Shown one piece after another: positions 52,836-61,151 of a DNA stretch of 64,000 nt. The number at the start of each line of letters is the position of its first letter. Within the stretch, counting starts at the first letter, position 1. The DNA is from Novosphingobium profundi (GTDB lineage: Bacteria; Pseudomonadota; Alphaproteobacteria; Sphingomonadales; Sphingomonadaceae): contig NZ_JAIVLF010000007.1 in assembly GCF_020524485.1 (NCBI RefSeq), positions 1 through 64,000 of the forward strand, written 5' to 3'. The translations under genes and the position numbers were made by a program. A model generated the notes under the pieces. That model was not told the origin of the DNA. It did no database searches and saw nothing but the letters and a program-made list of their open reading frames with translations.

Positions 52836-54056
52836 TTGAGCGACAGCACGGATCTGAAGACCACGCGCACGGCCACCCGGGTCGTGGGTGCGGGACGGCG
52901 CAAGGAATGGACAGGCGCCGTCGTCAACCCGCCAGTCTGGCGCGCCTCGACCCACCTTTACGAGGACACCGCCGCGCTTGCGCGCGGAAGCCAGTACAAC
53001 GAGGACGGGCGCTTCTTCTACGGCCGTCGCGGCAGCCCGACGCAGTGGGCCTTGTGCGAGGCGCTCACCCAGCTCGAACCGGGGGCTGCGGGCACAGTCA
53101 TCTACCCTTCGGGCGTCGCGGCGATCTCGGGCGTGCTGCTCACGCTTCTGAAACCGGGCGATGTTCTGCTCATCAGCGACAACGCCTACGACCCCTCCCG
53201 CTCGATGGGCACCGGACTCCTCGCCGATTTCGGGGTGGAGACGCGCTTCTTCGATCCGCTCGACATCGAGGGCTACAGCGCAGCCTTCTGCGCCAAGACC
53301 CGCGCCGTCCTGCTGGAGGCGCCGGGCAGCCTCTCCATGGAGATGTGCGACCTTCCTGAACTCGCCGGCATCGCGCGCGAAAAGGGCGCGATCTCGGTGC
53401 TCGACAACACCTGGGCGAGCCCGCTCGGCTTTGCCGCGCTGGAAAAGGGCATCGACATCTCGCTGATGGCGCTCACCAAGCACGTGGGCGGGCACTCGGA
53501 CCTGATGATGGGCTCTGCAAGCGCGGGCCCCGAACTCTACGAAGCGCTGCGCAAGCGCGCGCAGCAGCTGGGCAATGTCGTCTCGCCCGACGACGCCGCG
53601 CTGGCCCTGCGGGGTCTTCGCACGCTGAGCCTGCGCCTGCGCCAGGAAGCGGCCAGCGCCCTCAAGATCGCGCAGTTCCTGCAAGAGCGCGCGGAAGTGG
53701 CGCAGGTCCTATGCCCGATGCTGCCCGGTGCGCCCGGCCACGATGTCTGGGCCCGCGATTTCACCGGCGGCTGCGGCCTCTTCAGCTTCGTCTTCCGGGG
53801 CGGCTCGATGGAGGACCGCAACCGCTTCGTCGACGCGCTCCAACTGTTCGGGATCGGCTTCTCCTGGGGCGGCTATGAAAGCCTCGCGCTTCCGATCCAG
53901 CCCAAGAGCGCGCGCTCGGTCATGCCCTGGCCGCCAGTCAGCGCCAACGACGCGGCCGCCGACCGCCATGGCGTGCGCCTTGCCATCGGCCTGGAGGATC
54001 CCGACGATCTCATTGCCGACATCGAACAGGCGCTTGCCGCCTGGCAGGGCGCATGA
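52836..54056 (+). CDS. metC: Cystathionine beta-lyase
   Basis: The 406-residue PLP enzyme of the Cys/Met metabolism family cleaves cystathionine to homocysteine, pyruvate and ammonia. Visible are YGRRGSPTQWALCEALTQLE, SDNAYDPSRSMGTG, VLDNTWASPLGFAALEKGID and the PLP Lys in MALTKHVGGHSDLMMG (about residue 215). SDNAYDPSR-type substrate residues favour beta-lyase over gamma-lyase. A TTG at 52836 with GGAG six bases upstream is preferred to one at 52830, which lies directly on the ribosome site. It overlaps the MscS gene by four bases (ATGA). Confidence 0.9.
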   Translation: MSDSTDLKTTRTATRVVGAGRRKEWTGAVVNPPVWRASTHLYEDTAALARGSQYNEDGRFFYGRRGSPTQWALCEALTQLEPGAAGTVIYPSGVAAISGVLLTLLKPGDVLLISDNAYDPSRSMGTGLLADFGVETRFFDPLDIEGYSAAFCAKTRAVLLEAPGSLSMEMCDLPELAGIAREKGAISVLDNTWASPLGFAALEKGIDISLMALTKHVGGHSDLMMGSASAGPELYEALRKRAQQLGNVVSPDDAALALRGLRTLSLRLRQEAASALKIAQFLQERAEVAQVLCPMLPGAPGHDVWARDFTGGCGLFSFVFRGGSMEDRNRFVDALQLFGIGFSWGGYESLALPIQPKSARSVMPWPPVSANDAAADRHGVRLAIGLEDPDDLIADIEQALAAWQGA

Positions 54057-55147
54057 ACGTCACCGCCGCACTGGCGGCCGCCGCGATGATGGCGAACGAG
54101 ATGGCCGCAGGTAAGAGCCCCGATCCCGAGGCCACCGGGGACGTCCTCACCGCGCCCTCCCCGACGCCCACGGTCACCCAGTACGTCGAGCAGCCGCTGG
54201 CGGGCGCAGACGGCCTGCGCGATGCGGTTGCCTCGCACTCGAACACGATTGGCGGCTTCATCAACACGCTCGATGCCATCGCGATTGAGGTCGGCTCCAC
54301 GCGCCTGTCGCTCTGGGACCTGGCTGTCGTGGCCATCGTCATGGCGCTGGTCATCTCGATCGCCTGGATGACAAGCAAGCTCTCGCACCGGGTGCTGAGC
54401 AGCGCGACGCGGCTCGACATGACGCAGCGCCTCCTCATCGAGAAGGGGTTGAGCCTGCTCATCTGGGGCATTGCCATCCTTGTCGGGATCGATGTTCTGG
54501 GGATCGACCTCACCGCGCTCACCGTGTTCTCGGGCGCGTTCGGCCTTGCCATCGGCTTTGGCCTGCAAAAGACCTTCGGCAACCTGATCGCAGGCATCAT
54601 CCTGCTCATGGACAAGTCGATCAAGCCGGGCGATGTCATCGCGATCACCGACCAGGCGGGCAATTCCACTTTCGGGCAGATCCGCCGGATCGGCATCCGC
54701 GCGGTCTCGCTGACCACGCGCGACCAGAAGGAATACCTGATCCCGAACGAGAACCTGATGATCAATCAGGTCGAGAACTGGTCCTATTCCAGCCGCAACG
54801 TGCGCATCCAGGTACCGGTTGGGATTTCCTACAATTCCGACATCGACCGTGCAGAGAAGCTGATGCTGGAAGCCGCGCGCTCGGTGAAGCGCGTCCTCGA
54901 TGCCCCGCCGCCCACCGCGTGGCTGGAATCCTACGGCGACAGCTCGGTGAACTTCATCATCCACTGCTGGATCACCGACCCCGAGGAAGGCATCGGCAAC
55001 GTGCGTTCCGAGGTCCTCAAGACCCTGTGGCACAAGTTCCAGGAGGAAGGCATCGAGATCCCCTTCCCCCAGCGCGATATCAACCTGCGCACCAACGAGG
55101 CGCTGCGCGACCTGGTCGAAGCCCTGCGCGGCCGCGAGGGGCGCTGA
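54053..55147 (+). CDS. MscS-family mechanosensitive channel
   Basis: The 364-residue protein has an N-terminal periplasmic stretch, membrane helices at about 88-108, 126-150 and 153-180, and the MscS pore region (GAFGLAIGFGLQKTFGN, LIAGIILLMDKSIKPGD). The beta domain follows with IPNENLMINQVENWS. It opens on membrane tension to release solutes during osmotic downshock. The gene overlaps metC (ATGA), an uncommon partner, so coupling is probably positional. A cyclic-nucleotide or PilZ domain is not present. It is convergent with the degenerate GGDEF gene (49-base gap). Confidence 0.9.
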   Translation: MNVTAALAAAAMMANEMAAGKSPDPEATGDVLTAPSPTPTVTQYVEQPLAGADGLRDAVASHSNTIGGFINTLDAIAIEVGSTRLSLWDLAVVAIVMALVISIAWMTSKLSHRVLSSATRLDMTQRLLIEKGLSLLIWGIAILVGIDVLGIDLTALTVFSGAFGLAIGFGLQKTFGNLIAGIILLMDKSIKPGDVIAITDQAGNSTFGQIRRIGIRAVSLTTRDQKEYLIPNENLMINQVENWSYSSRNVRIQVPVGISYNSDIDRAEKLMLEAARSVKRVLDAPPPTAWLESYGDSSVNFIIHCWITDPEEGIGNVRSEVLKTLWHKFQEEGIEIPFPQRDINLRTNEALRDLVEALRGREGR

Positions 55148-55196
55148 GCCTCAAGCCGACGCGCTCGGGCCGTTGCACTTTGCCCGCGGGGCCGGT

Positions 55197-56150
55197 TCAG
55201 TCGTCGTGGCGGCGGTTGTGCATCTGCCCGGTGGCGGACGGCGCGGCAACGAAGCGCGGCCGGTCGCGGCGCTCCATCTCCAGCCGGTTGCGGCCCTTCG
55301 CCTTGGCGGTGAAGAGCGCCATTTCGGCGCGCTCCATCGTCGAATCGAGATCCTCCGAGATCTGCGCGACACCCGCACTGGCGGTAATCGCGAATTCGCA
55401 TTCGCCCACCTTCTGGCGGCGTTCGGCCAGCGTCGTCACCACGCGCGAGCAGATCGCCTCGGCCTGTTCGGCGGTGGTGCGCGGGAGGAGCACGGCAAAG
55501 CGCTCCGAGCCGATCCGCGAGATGATGTCGTCACCGCGCAGCATCTCGCGCAGCAGGTCGGCAAAGACGCGCAGCACCGCATCGCCGGTGTGCTGGCCGT
55601 ACTTCATGTTGATCGAGCGGAAGAAGTCGAGACTGAAAAGGCCAAGGCACCCCTTCATCTCGCTGCCCAGCATGTGTTCGAGCATCGAGACGAACGCGGA
55701 CCGGTTGGTCAGGCGCGTCAGCGTATCGGTGTAGGTCGCCGCGAAGAGCTGGTCACGCAGCTCGCGCTGCTCGTCGATGCTGCGCATCAGGCTGATCGCG
55801 CCATAGACCTCGCCGCTCTCGTCGCGCAGCGCCCGCGCCCGGAAGCGGTACCAGCTTTCGCGCTGGTCGGGGGTGTGCGCGGCGACCTCGATCCAGGCCC
55901 CGTCCTCACCGCCTGCAACCGCATTGCCGTGGGCGTGGGCGACCTGCGACTTGCCCTCCTCGCCGACAAGATCGAGCAGGTGTACGCCGACATGGGCGTT
56001 GGTGCCGACATCGAAGCCGAGCTGCGCGATCGCGGGGGAGGCATCGACGATGTACCCCTTGAGGTCGGTCTTGACGACGATGTCCCCGCTGCCATCGGCC
56101 AGGAGCCGATAGAGCGCGACACCTTCCTGGAGATTGAGCTTCTCGATCAC
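55197..56150 (-). CDS. PAS-GGDEF protein with degenerate active site
   Basis: The 317-residue soluble protein has a PAS domain (about 10-130, DGSGDIVVKTDLKGYIVDAS) and a GGDEF domain (about 140-290, TYTDTLTRLTNRSAFVS). The signature GGDEF is replaced by GSERF (214-218), and the metal-binding region reads LDFFRSINMKYG instead of DxFKxINDxxG. Diguanylate cyclase activity is therefore unlikely; it may bind GTP or act as a sensor/adaptor. It is the second gene after the PilZ-XRE fusion, 17 bases downstream on the same strand, so the two are probably co-expressed. Confidence 0.85.
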   Translation of the reverse strand: MIEKLNLQEGVALYRLLADGSGDIVVKTDLKGYIVDASPAIAQLGFDVGTNAHVGVHLLDLVGEEGKSQVAHAHGNAVAGGEDGAWIEVAAHTPDQRESWYRFRARALRDESGEVYGAISLMRSIDEQRELRDQLFAATYTDTLTRLTNRSAFVSMLEHMLGSEMKGCLGLFSLDFFRSINMKYGQHTGDAVLRVFADLLREMLRGDDIISRIGSERFAVLLPRTTAEQAEAICSRVVTTLAERRQKVGECEFAITASAGVAQISEDLDSTMERAEMALFTAKAKGRNRLEMERRDRPRFVAAPSATGQMHNRRHDD

Positions 56151-56167
56151 CGCGTGCGCCCGGTCAC

Positions 56168-56851
56168 CTAGAGTTCGATCATGATCCGCACCTTTTCAGG
56201 GGCGGTTTCGACTGCGCTGGCGATCTGTTCGCGGCAGCGCGCGATGAGTTCGGCAAGCCCCGGTGTGAAACGGTCGGGGCGCAGATCATCAACGGGGACG
56301 CCAAGGGCATCGGCAATTCCGCTCATGCGCTCCTCGATGGGGCGCGCCCGGCCCTGCTCCCAGGCCCACACGGTGGGCTTGCTCACGCCCAGCTGGCTCG
56401 CGAGTTCGCCCTGGGTGAGCCCACGCAGCTTGCGCAGACGGTGGATCCGCTCGCCCAGGCTCTCCCCGCCGACCGTCGTGTCGGGCGCGGGATGGGCCGG
56501 CAGGACGCCAGTCTGGAGCTGGACTGCGCTGCGCAGTTCGACCGCGCTCAACGCGCTTTCGGGCACCGGCGCCAGGAAGGCACAGCCGTAGAGCCGGCCG
56601 CTCGACCAGATAACGCGCGCGGGCAGCGCGCCCACTTCGGGAAGGGCGATCTCCAGCGTCTCGCCGATCTCGAGGTTCTCCTCGGTCTCGAGCAGCGCGC
56701 CGGTCTCGCTGAAATTGTGGATGGCGACCTGCGCCTCGCTTCCAGAAGGCAGCTTACCACGGGTTTCCAGGAACAGGCGCCGACGCTGCGCGCGCGCCAG
56801 CCCCGATGGGTCCTCGACGGTATCGAAATGAGCGGCAATGGCCAAGGTCAC
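56168..56851 (-). CDS. PilZ domain-XRE helix-turn-helix fusion regulator
   Basis: The 227-residue protein joins an N-terminal PilZ domain (about 15-110) to a C-terminal XRE/Cro helix-turn-helix (about 133-190, RIHRLRKLRGLTQGELASQLGVSKPTVWAWEQG). Both c-di-GMP-contact motifs of PilZ are intact: RxxxR at 20-24 and NFSETG at 46-51. The natural reading is a transcription factor controlled by c-di-GMP, without a separate receptor. The degenerate PAS-GGDEF gene follows after 17 bases. A 226-base gap separates its start from the divergent MHYT-GGDEF-EAL gene, a likely target. DNA site and ligand binding are inference. Confidence 0.83.
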   Translation of the reverse strand: MTLAIAAHFDTVEDPSGLARAQRRRLFLETRGKLPSGSEAQVAIHNFSETGALLETEENLEIGETLEIALPEVGALPARVIWSSGRLYGCAFLAPVPESALSAVELRSAVQLQTGVLPAHPAPDTTVGGESLGERIHRLRKLRGLTQGELASQLGVSKPTVWAWEQGRARPIEERMSGIADALGVPVDDLRPDRFTPGLAELIARCREQIASAVETAPEKVRIMIEL

Positions 56852-57077
56852 GGTACTCCACTAAGGGGTGAAGCACTGGCGCATCGGGGTAAAGATTCCG
56901 TTAGCACGACCCTATAATTGCATGCCGGGCAGCTAACCCGGTGAACCCGCAAAGCGCATAAAGCCTTGTACCCTTGCGGACTACGCGGAACGGAACCGTT
57001 ATCTGCGCATTCAATGTTTACAATCCTGTAACCAGCACGCCCCTAGGTACGCTGCAAATGATTGGGGCGCATCTCAC

Positions 57078-59921
57078 GTGTTAGCGATTCTTTCCTGCAT
57101 CCAGGACCAGCATGAAGTGCGCTTCGTGATCGTGGCCGGATTGATCTGTATTCTCTCGGCCGCGACCACGGTCCTCTTGTTGCGTCACGCCCGCGAGGCA
57201 GTCCTGCGCGAACGCCTCAACTGGATTGCCCTTGCCGGGGTCTCCTCGGGCTTCGGGATTTGGGCCACGCACTTCATTGCCATGCTCGGCTACGCGCCGG
57301 GGGTGATCATGGGCTACGACACGCTCCTGACGCTGCTCTCGCTTGTCCTGGTCGTGGTCACGTCGACGCTGGCCTACGCCACCGTGATGCGCACGGGACG
57401 CCCCAACACGGCATCGATCACGCTGAGCGCCATCCTGTGCGGGAGCGGCGTCAGCGCGATGCACTACTGCGGGATGCTGGGCCTGGAACTGCCGGCCCGA
57501 ATCTCCTGGGACGGGACCTATATCGTCGCCTCGATCCTCGCCTCCATACTCCCCCTCTTCCCCGCCTTTCACCTGGGTCTCAAGCGCCGCGGCACCGTCA
57601 GCTTTGCAGGCGCCGCAGCGCTTCTCGCGCTGTCCGTCGTGGCCCTGCACTTCATCGGCATGACCGGCCTCACGGTGATCCCTGCCAACCTGCCCGTCCA
57701 CACCAACTTCATCTCCCCGCGAGCCATGGCCTTTGCGGTCAGCGTGATCTCGATGGGCCTGGTCGGCCTGGCCATCACCGTGGTCATCCTCGTGCGCAAG
57801 ACCGAGGCCGTGATCCGCGCCAGCGAGCGCCAGTTCACCCTGCTGGTCAAGGGCATCTCGGACTACGCGCTCTACATCCTTGATCTCGAGGGAAGGGTCG
57901 CCAGCTGGAACGCCGGCGCAGAGCGCCTCAAGGGCTACACCCGCGAGGAGGCGCTGGGCCGCGAACTGGGCAGCTTCTATACCCCCGAAGACCGCAAGGC
58001 TGGCCTTCCCGAACGTGCCCTGGGGATTGCCGCGAGCACCGGCAAGTTCACCGGCGAGGGCTGGCGCATGCGCCGCGACGGAACGCGGTTCTGGGCCCAG
58101 GTCACGATCGAACTGCTCAAGGACGAGAAAGGCCGCTCGATCGGCTACGCCAAGATCACCCGCGACGTCACCCAGCACAAGGAAGCGCAGGACCGCATCA
58201 ATGCGATCGGCATGCAGCGCGACGCCGCCCTTGACCATATGCACCAGGGCCTGTGCCTGTTCGACGCCGACGAACGCCTGGCGCTCTTCAACACCCGCTT
58301 CCTGGAAATGTACGATCTTGGCCCGGATGACCTTCGGATCGGCATGACGCAGGACGAGGTGATCGAGGCCGCGCGCACCTCCGGCCTTGGCCAGTCGCTG
58401 GCCCCCGATCACCTCGAAACGACCGGCAATCTCGTCCAGATGAGCCTGCGCGACCCCAGCCTGTCCCCGGTCATGGCTGAATATTCGGACAGCTTCATCG
58501 TCTCGATCGCCAGCCGCCGCCTGCCCGACGGGGGCTGGGTCTCGACCTTCGATGACATCACCAACCAGCGCAAGTCCGAGGCGCGCATCGAGCACATGGC
58601 GCTGCACGACGGGCTCACCGGGCTTCCCAACCGGACCCGCCTCAACCTGTGGCTGGAGGAATCGATCGCGACCGCCCGCCACCATGGGCGCAAGCTGGCC
58701 ATCGCGGTGTTCGACCTCAATCGCTTCAAGGACATCAACGACAGCTTCGGCCACGCCTGGGGCGATATCGTCCTTGCCGAGATCGCACGCAGGCTGAACG
58801 AGACCCTCGCCGACGGCGAATTCGCCGCGCGGCTGGGCGGCGACGAGTTCGGCGCCGGCAAGATCTACACCACCGATACCCAGCTCACCGAATTCCTGCG
58901 CCGTCTCGAACGCTGCTTTGCCGAGCCGATCGAGCACGAGGGCCAGACCCTCCATTTCGGCGCCAGCATCGGCGTTTCCACCTTCCCGGATGACGGGATC
59001 GACCGCGAAACGCTTCTCAACAACGCGGATCTCGCGATGTACCGCGCCAAGGGCCAGATCGGCGAGAACGTGTGCTTCTACGAGCCGAGCATGGACGAGA
59101 GCGCGCGGGCGCGGCGCAAGCTCGCCAGTGACCTGCGCCAGGCCATCGAGCGCAACGAACTGGAGCTTCTCTACCAGCCGCAGTGCTACATCGAAGGCGG
59201 AAAGCTTTCAGGGTACGAAGCGCTCCTGCGCTGGCATCACCCGACCCGGGGCCTGGTCTCGCCGGTCGAATTCATCCCCATTGCCGAGGAAGCCGGCCTC
59301 ATCCTGCCCATCGGCGAATGGGTGCTGCGCCAGGCCTGCCTGGAAGCCAGGCGCTGGGACAACGACCTGCGCATTGCGGTCAACCTCTCAGGGATCCAGC
59401 TGGTCCAACCCGACATCGCCCAGACGGTCACCCGCGTCCTGCTCGAAACCGGCCTACCGCCACGACGCCTCGAGCTCGAGATCACCGAGACCTCGATCAT
59501 CTCGGACAAGGCCCGGGCCCTGCACAACCTGCGCCAGATCAAGGCCCTGGGCGTCGCCATTGCCATGGACGACTTCGGTACCGGCTATTCCTCGCTCGAC
59601 ACCCTGCAGTCCTTCCCCTTCGACAAGATCAAGATCGACAAGTCGTTCCTGCTCCAGTCCGACAGCAACGCGCAGGCCCAGGCCATCATCCGCGCGGTGC
59701 TCGGACTTGGCCAGTCGCTGCAGATCCCGGTCCTCGCCGAAGGGGTGGAGACAGCGGGCCACCTCGACCTTCTGGTGAGCGAAGGCTGCCACGAGGCTCA
59801 GGGCTATTTCCTGGGCCGCCCCGGCCATGCGCCAAGCCGACTTCTGGCCGAAAGCAGCCTTTCCACCGGCGAGAGCCCGCATGGCCCGCTCATCACCGCG
59901 ACACCTCTCACCGCCACCTGA
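57078..59921 (+). CDS. MHYT-PAS-GGDEF-EAL membrane protein (c-di-GMP synthesis/breakdown)
   Basis: The 947-residue protein starts with a seven-helix MHYT sensor (about 1-240; conserved ATHFIAMLGY, SAMHYCGMLG and ALHFIGMTG repeats proposed to bind copper or oxygen-type ligands). Two PAS segments follow (about 250-370 and 380-490), then a GGDEF domain with intact GGDEF at 587-591 and an EAL domain with EAL at 714-716 and DDFGTGYSS. Both catalytic sets look complete, so it may make or cleave c-di-GMP depending on the signal. The GTG at 57078 starts the first helix. It is divergent from the PilZ-XRE gene, sharing its 226-base promoter region. Confidence 0.93.
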   Translation: MLAILSCIQDQHEVRFVIVAGLICILSAATTVLLLRHAREAVLRERLNWIALAGVSSGFGIWATHFIAMLGYAPGVIMGYDTLLTLLSLVLVVVTSTLAYATVMRTGRPNTASITLSAILCGSGVSAMHYCGMLGLELPARISWDGTYIVASILASILPLFPAFHLGLKRRGTVSFAGAAALLALSVVALHFIGMTGLTVIPANLPVHTNFISPRAMAFAVSVISMGLVGLAITVVILVRKTEAVIRASERQFTLLVKGISDYALYILDLEGRVASWNAGAERLKGYTREEALGRELGSFYTPEDRKAGLPERALGIAASTGKFTGEGWRMRRDGTRFWAQVTIELLKDEKGRSIGYAKITRDVTQHKEAQDRINAIGMQRDAALDHMHQGLCLFDADERLALFNTRFLEMYDLGPDDLRIGMTQDEVIEAARTSGLGQSLAPDHLETTGNLVQMSLRDPSLSPVMAEYSDSFIVSIASRRLPDGGWVSTFDDITNQRKSEARIEHMALHDGLTGLPNRTRLNLWLEESIATARHHGRKLAIAVFDLNRFKDINDSFGHAWGDIVLAEIARRLNETLADGEFAARLGGDEFGAGKIYTTDTQLTEFLRRLERCFAEPIEHEGQTLHFGASIGVSTFPDDGIDRETLLNNADLAMYRAKGQIGENVCFYEPSMDESARARRKLASDLRQAIERNELELLYQPQCYIEGGKLSGYEALLRWHHPTRGLVSPVEFIPIAEEAGLILPIGEWVLRQACLEARRWDNDLRIAVNLSGIQLVQPDIAQTVTRVLLETGLPPRRLELEITETSIISDKARALHNLRQIKALGVAIAMDDFGTGYSSLDTLQSFPFDKIKIDKSFLLQSDSNAQAQAIIRAVLGLGQSLQIPVLAEGVETAGHLDLLVSEGCHEAQGYFLGRPGHAPSRLLAESSLSTGESPHGPLITATPLTAT

Positions 59922-59990
59922 GGACAGGACACCGCCCCTGCCCTCAGGCCGCAAGCCTCCGAAAACGGCCCCTTTCACGGGGCACTAAAG

Positions 59991-60015
59991 ATGCCTTTGG
60001 GCACACCCAAGGCAT
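59991..60015. promoter_or_regulatory. Inverted repeat before the sulfate-assimilation operon
   Basis: ATGCCTTTGGG (59991-60001) and CCCAAGGCAT (60006-60015) form an inverted repeat with a single extra T in the left arm and a CACA centre. It ends 30 bases upstream of the cobA start. It may be the operator of a sulfur regulator, or a terminator of the preceding gene, although no U-run follows. Confidence 0.45.
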
Positions 60016-60045
60016 TCTGGCTGGCATCACCTTAGCAAGCTGGCC

Positions 60046-60858
60046 ATGTCGGGGACCATGACCGTTCATTCCGCTCTTCCCGGCCACGCGGGGCCTGTCG
60101 GCACCGTCCACCTGGTCGGCGCCGGTCCCGGCGACCCCGACCTGCTCACGCTGCGCGCGGCGCGGCTGGTGATGGGCGCCGCGCTCATCGTCCACGATGG
60201 CCTCGTCGATCCGCGCATTCTCGAGATGGCGCGCCCCAATGCCCGCCTCGTCTCGGTCGCCAAGAGCCGTTCGCGCCACACCATGAAGCAGGAGGACATC
60301 AACGCCCTGCTGGTGACCGAAGCCCTTGCCGGGCAGGACGTGGTGCGCCTCAAGGGCGGCGATCCCTTCGTGTTCGGCCGGGGCGGCGAGGAAGCCGAAG
60401 CCTGCCGCGCAGCCGGTGTGCCGATAGAGGTCGTGCCCGGTATCTCTTCCGCGCTGGGTGCTTCGGCCGCGAGCCAGATCCCGCTCACCCACCGCGACCA
60501 CGCCTCGATCGTCAGCTTCGTTGCGGGCCAGTGCAAGGGCCTGTCCGAGCAGGACTGGTCGGGCCTTGCCGGCAAGGGCCGCACGCTGGTGATCTTCATG
60601 GGCCTCGCCACGGCCGCCCAGATCAGCGAGAAGCTGATGGGCGATGGCCTGGCCCCCGATGTTCCCGTCGCCGTCATCGAGAAGGCGACCCGTTCCGACA
60701 TGCGCGTCCTGCGCGCCCCTCTTGCCGGACTTGCCGAACTGGTCGCCGACCACGCCGTCAAGAGCCCGGCTCTCATCGTTATCGGCGAGGTTGCCCGCAT
60801 CGAGGGCGGCCTTGCCGACCATACCATTCGCGCCATGGCGCTGGAGGCAGAGCAGTGA
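60046..60858 (+). CDS. cobA: Uroporphyrinogen-III C-methyltransferase
   Basis: The 270-residue SUMT adds two methyl groups to uroporphyrinogen III, giving precorrin-2 for siroheme (and cobalamin). Hallmarks are VHLVGAGPGDPDLLTLRA, VVRLKGGDPFVFGRGGEEAE and VPGISSALGASA. It is the single-domain form, without the CysG oxidase/ferrochelatase part. Being first in the operon with sulfite reductase, its main role here is siroheme supply for CysI. The ATG at 60046 precedes a further ATG at 60058. The stop overlaps the DUF2849 gene (GTGA). Confidence 0.93.
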   Translation: MSGTMTVHSALPGHAGPVGTVHLVGAGPGDPDLLTLRAARLVMGAALIVHDGLVDPRILEMARPNARLVSVAKSRSRHTMKQEDINALLVTEALAGQDVVRLKGGDPFVFGRGGEEAEACRAAGVPIEVVPGISSALGASAASQIPLTHRDHASIVSFVAGQCKGLSEQDWSGLAGKGRTLVIFMGLATAAQISEKLMGDGLAPDVPVAVIEKATRSDMRVLRAPLAGLAELVADHAVKSPALIVIGEVARIEGGLADHTIRAMALEAEQ

Positions 60859-61151
60859 AGATCGTGACCGCAAATGACCTCAAGAGCGGGGCCGTCATCT
60901 GGTGGACCGGCGTGGGCTGGTCGCTCGATGTCGACGAAGCCGCCGATGTGGGGGATGATGGCGCCAAGGTCATCGCCCGCGAGGAAGGCGCGCAGAACGC
61001 CGTCTCGGCCTACGTGATCGACGCCGAGAAGGACGACCAGGGCGTGCGCCCCGCGCACATCAAGGAACGCATCCGCGCCTTCGGCCCGACGGTCCGCCTG
61101 GACCTGACGGTCAAGCCCGCCGACGCCAACGCCGTGAACTGGGTGATCTGA
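60855..61151 (+). CDS. DUF2849 protein of the sulfite-reductase operon
   Basis: The 98-residue protein begins VKIVTANDLKSGAVIWWTG, the DUF2849 start, and contains acidic regions and AYVIDAEKDDQGVRPAHIKERIRAFGPTVR (family conserved RxxIRxxGPTVR). The GTG start overlaps the cobA stop (GTGA), and its own stop shares one base with the cysI start (TGATG). In Alphaproteobacteria this gene is regularly placed between cobA and cysI, so it probably helps sulfite reductase, but its biochemical role is unknown. It is soluble with no membrane segment. Confidence 0.85.
   Translation: MKIVTANDLKSGAVIWWTGVGWSLDVDEAADVGDDGAKVIAREEGAQNAVSAYVIDAEKDDQGVRPAHIKERIRAFGPTVRLDLTVKPADANAVNWVI

Noticed and set aside
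56990..57045. GGAAC-type general-stress (EcfG) promoter before the MHYT gene
   Set aside because: GGAAC is present, but the spacing to the nearest GTT-like box is about 19 bases, longer than the usual 15-18, so no call was made.
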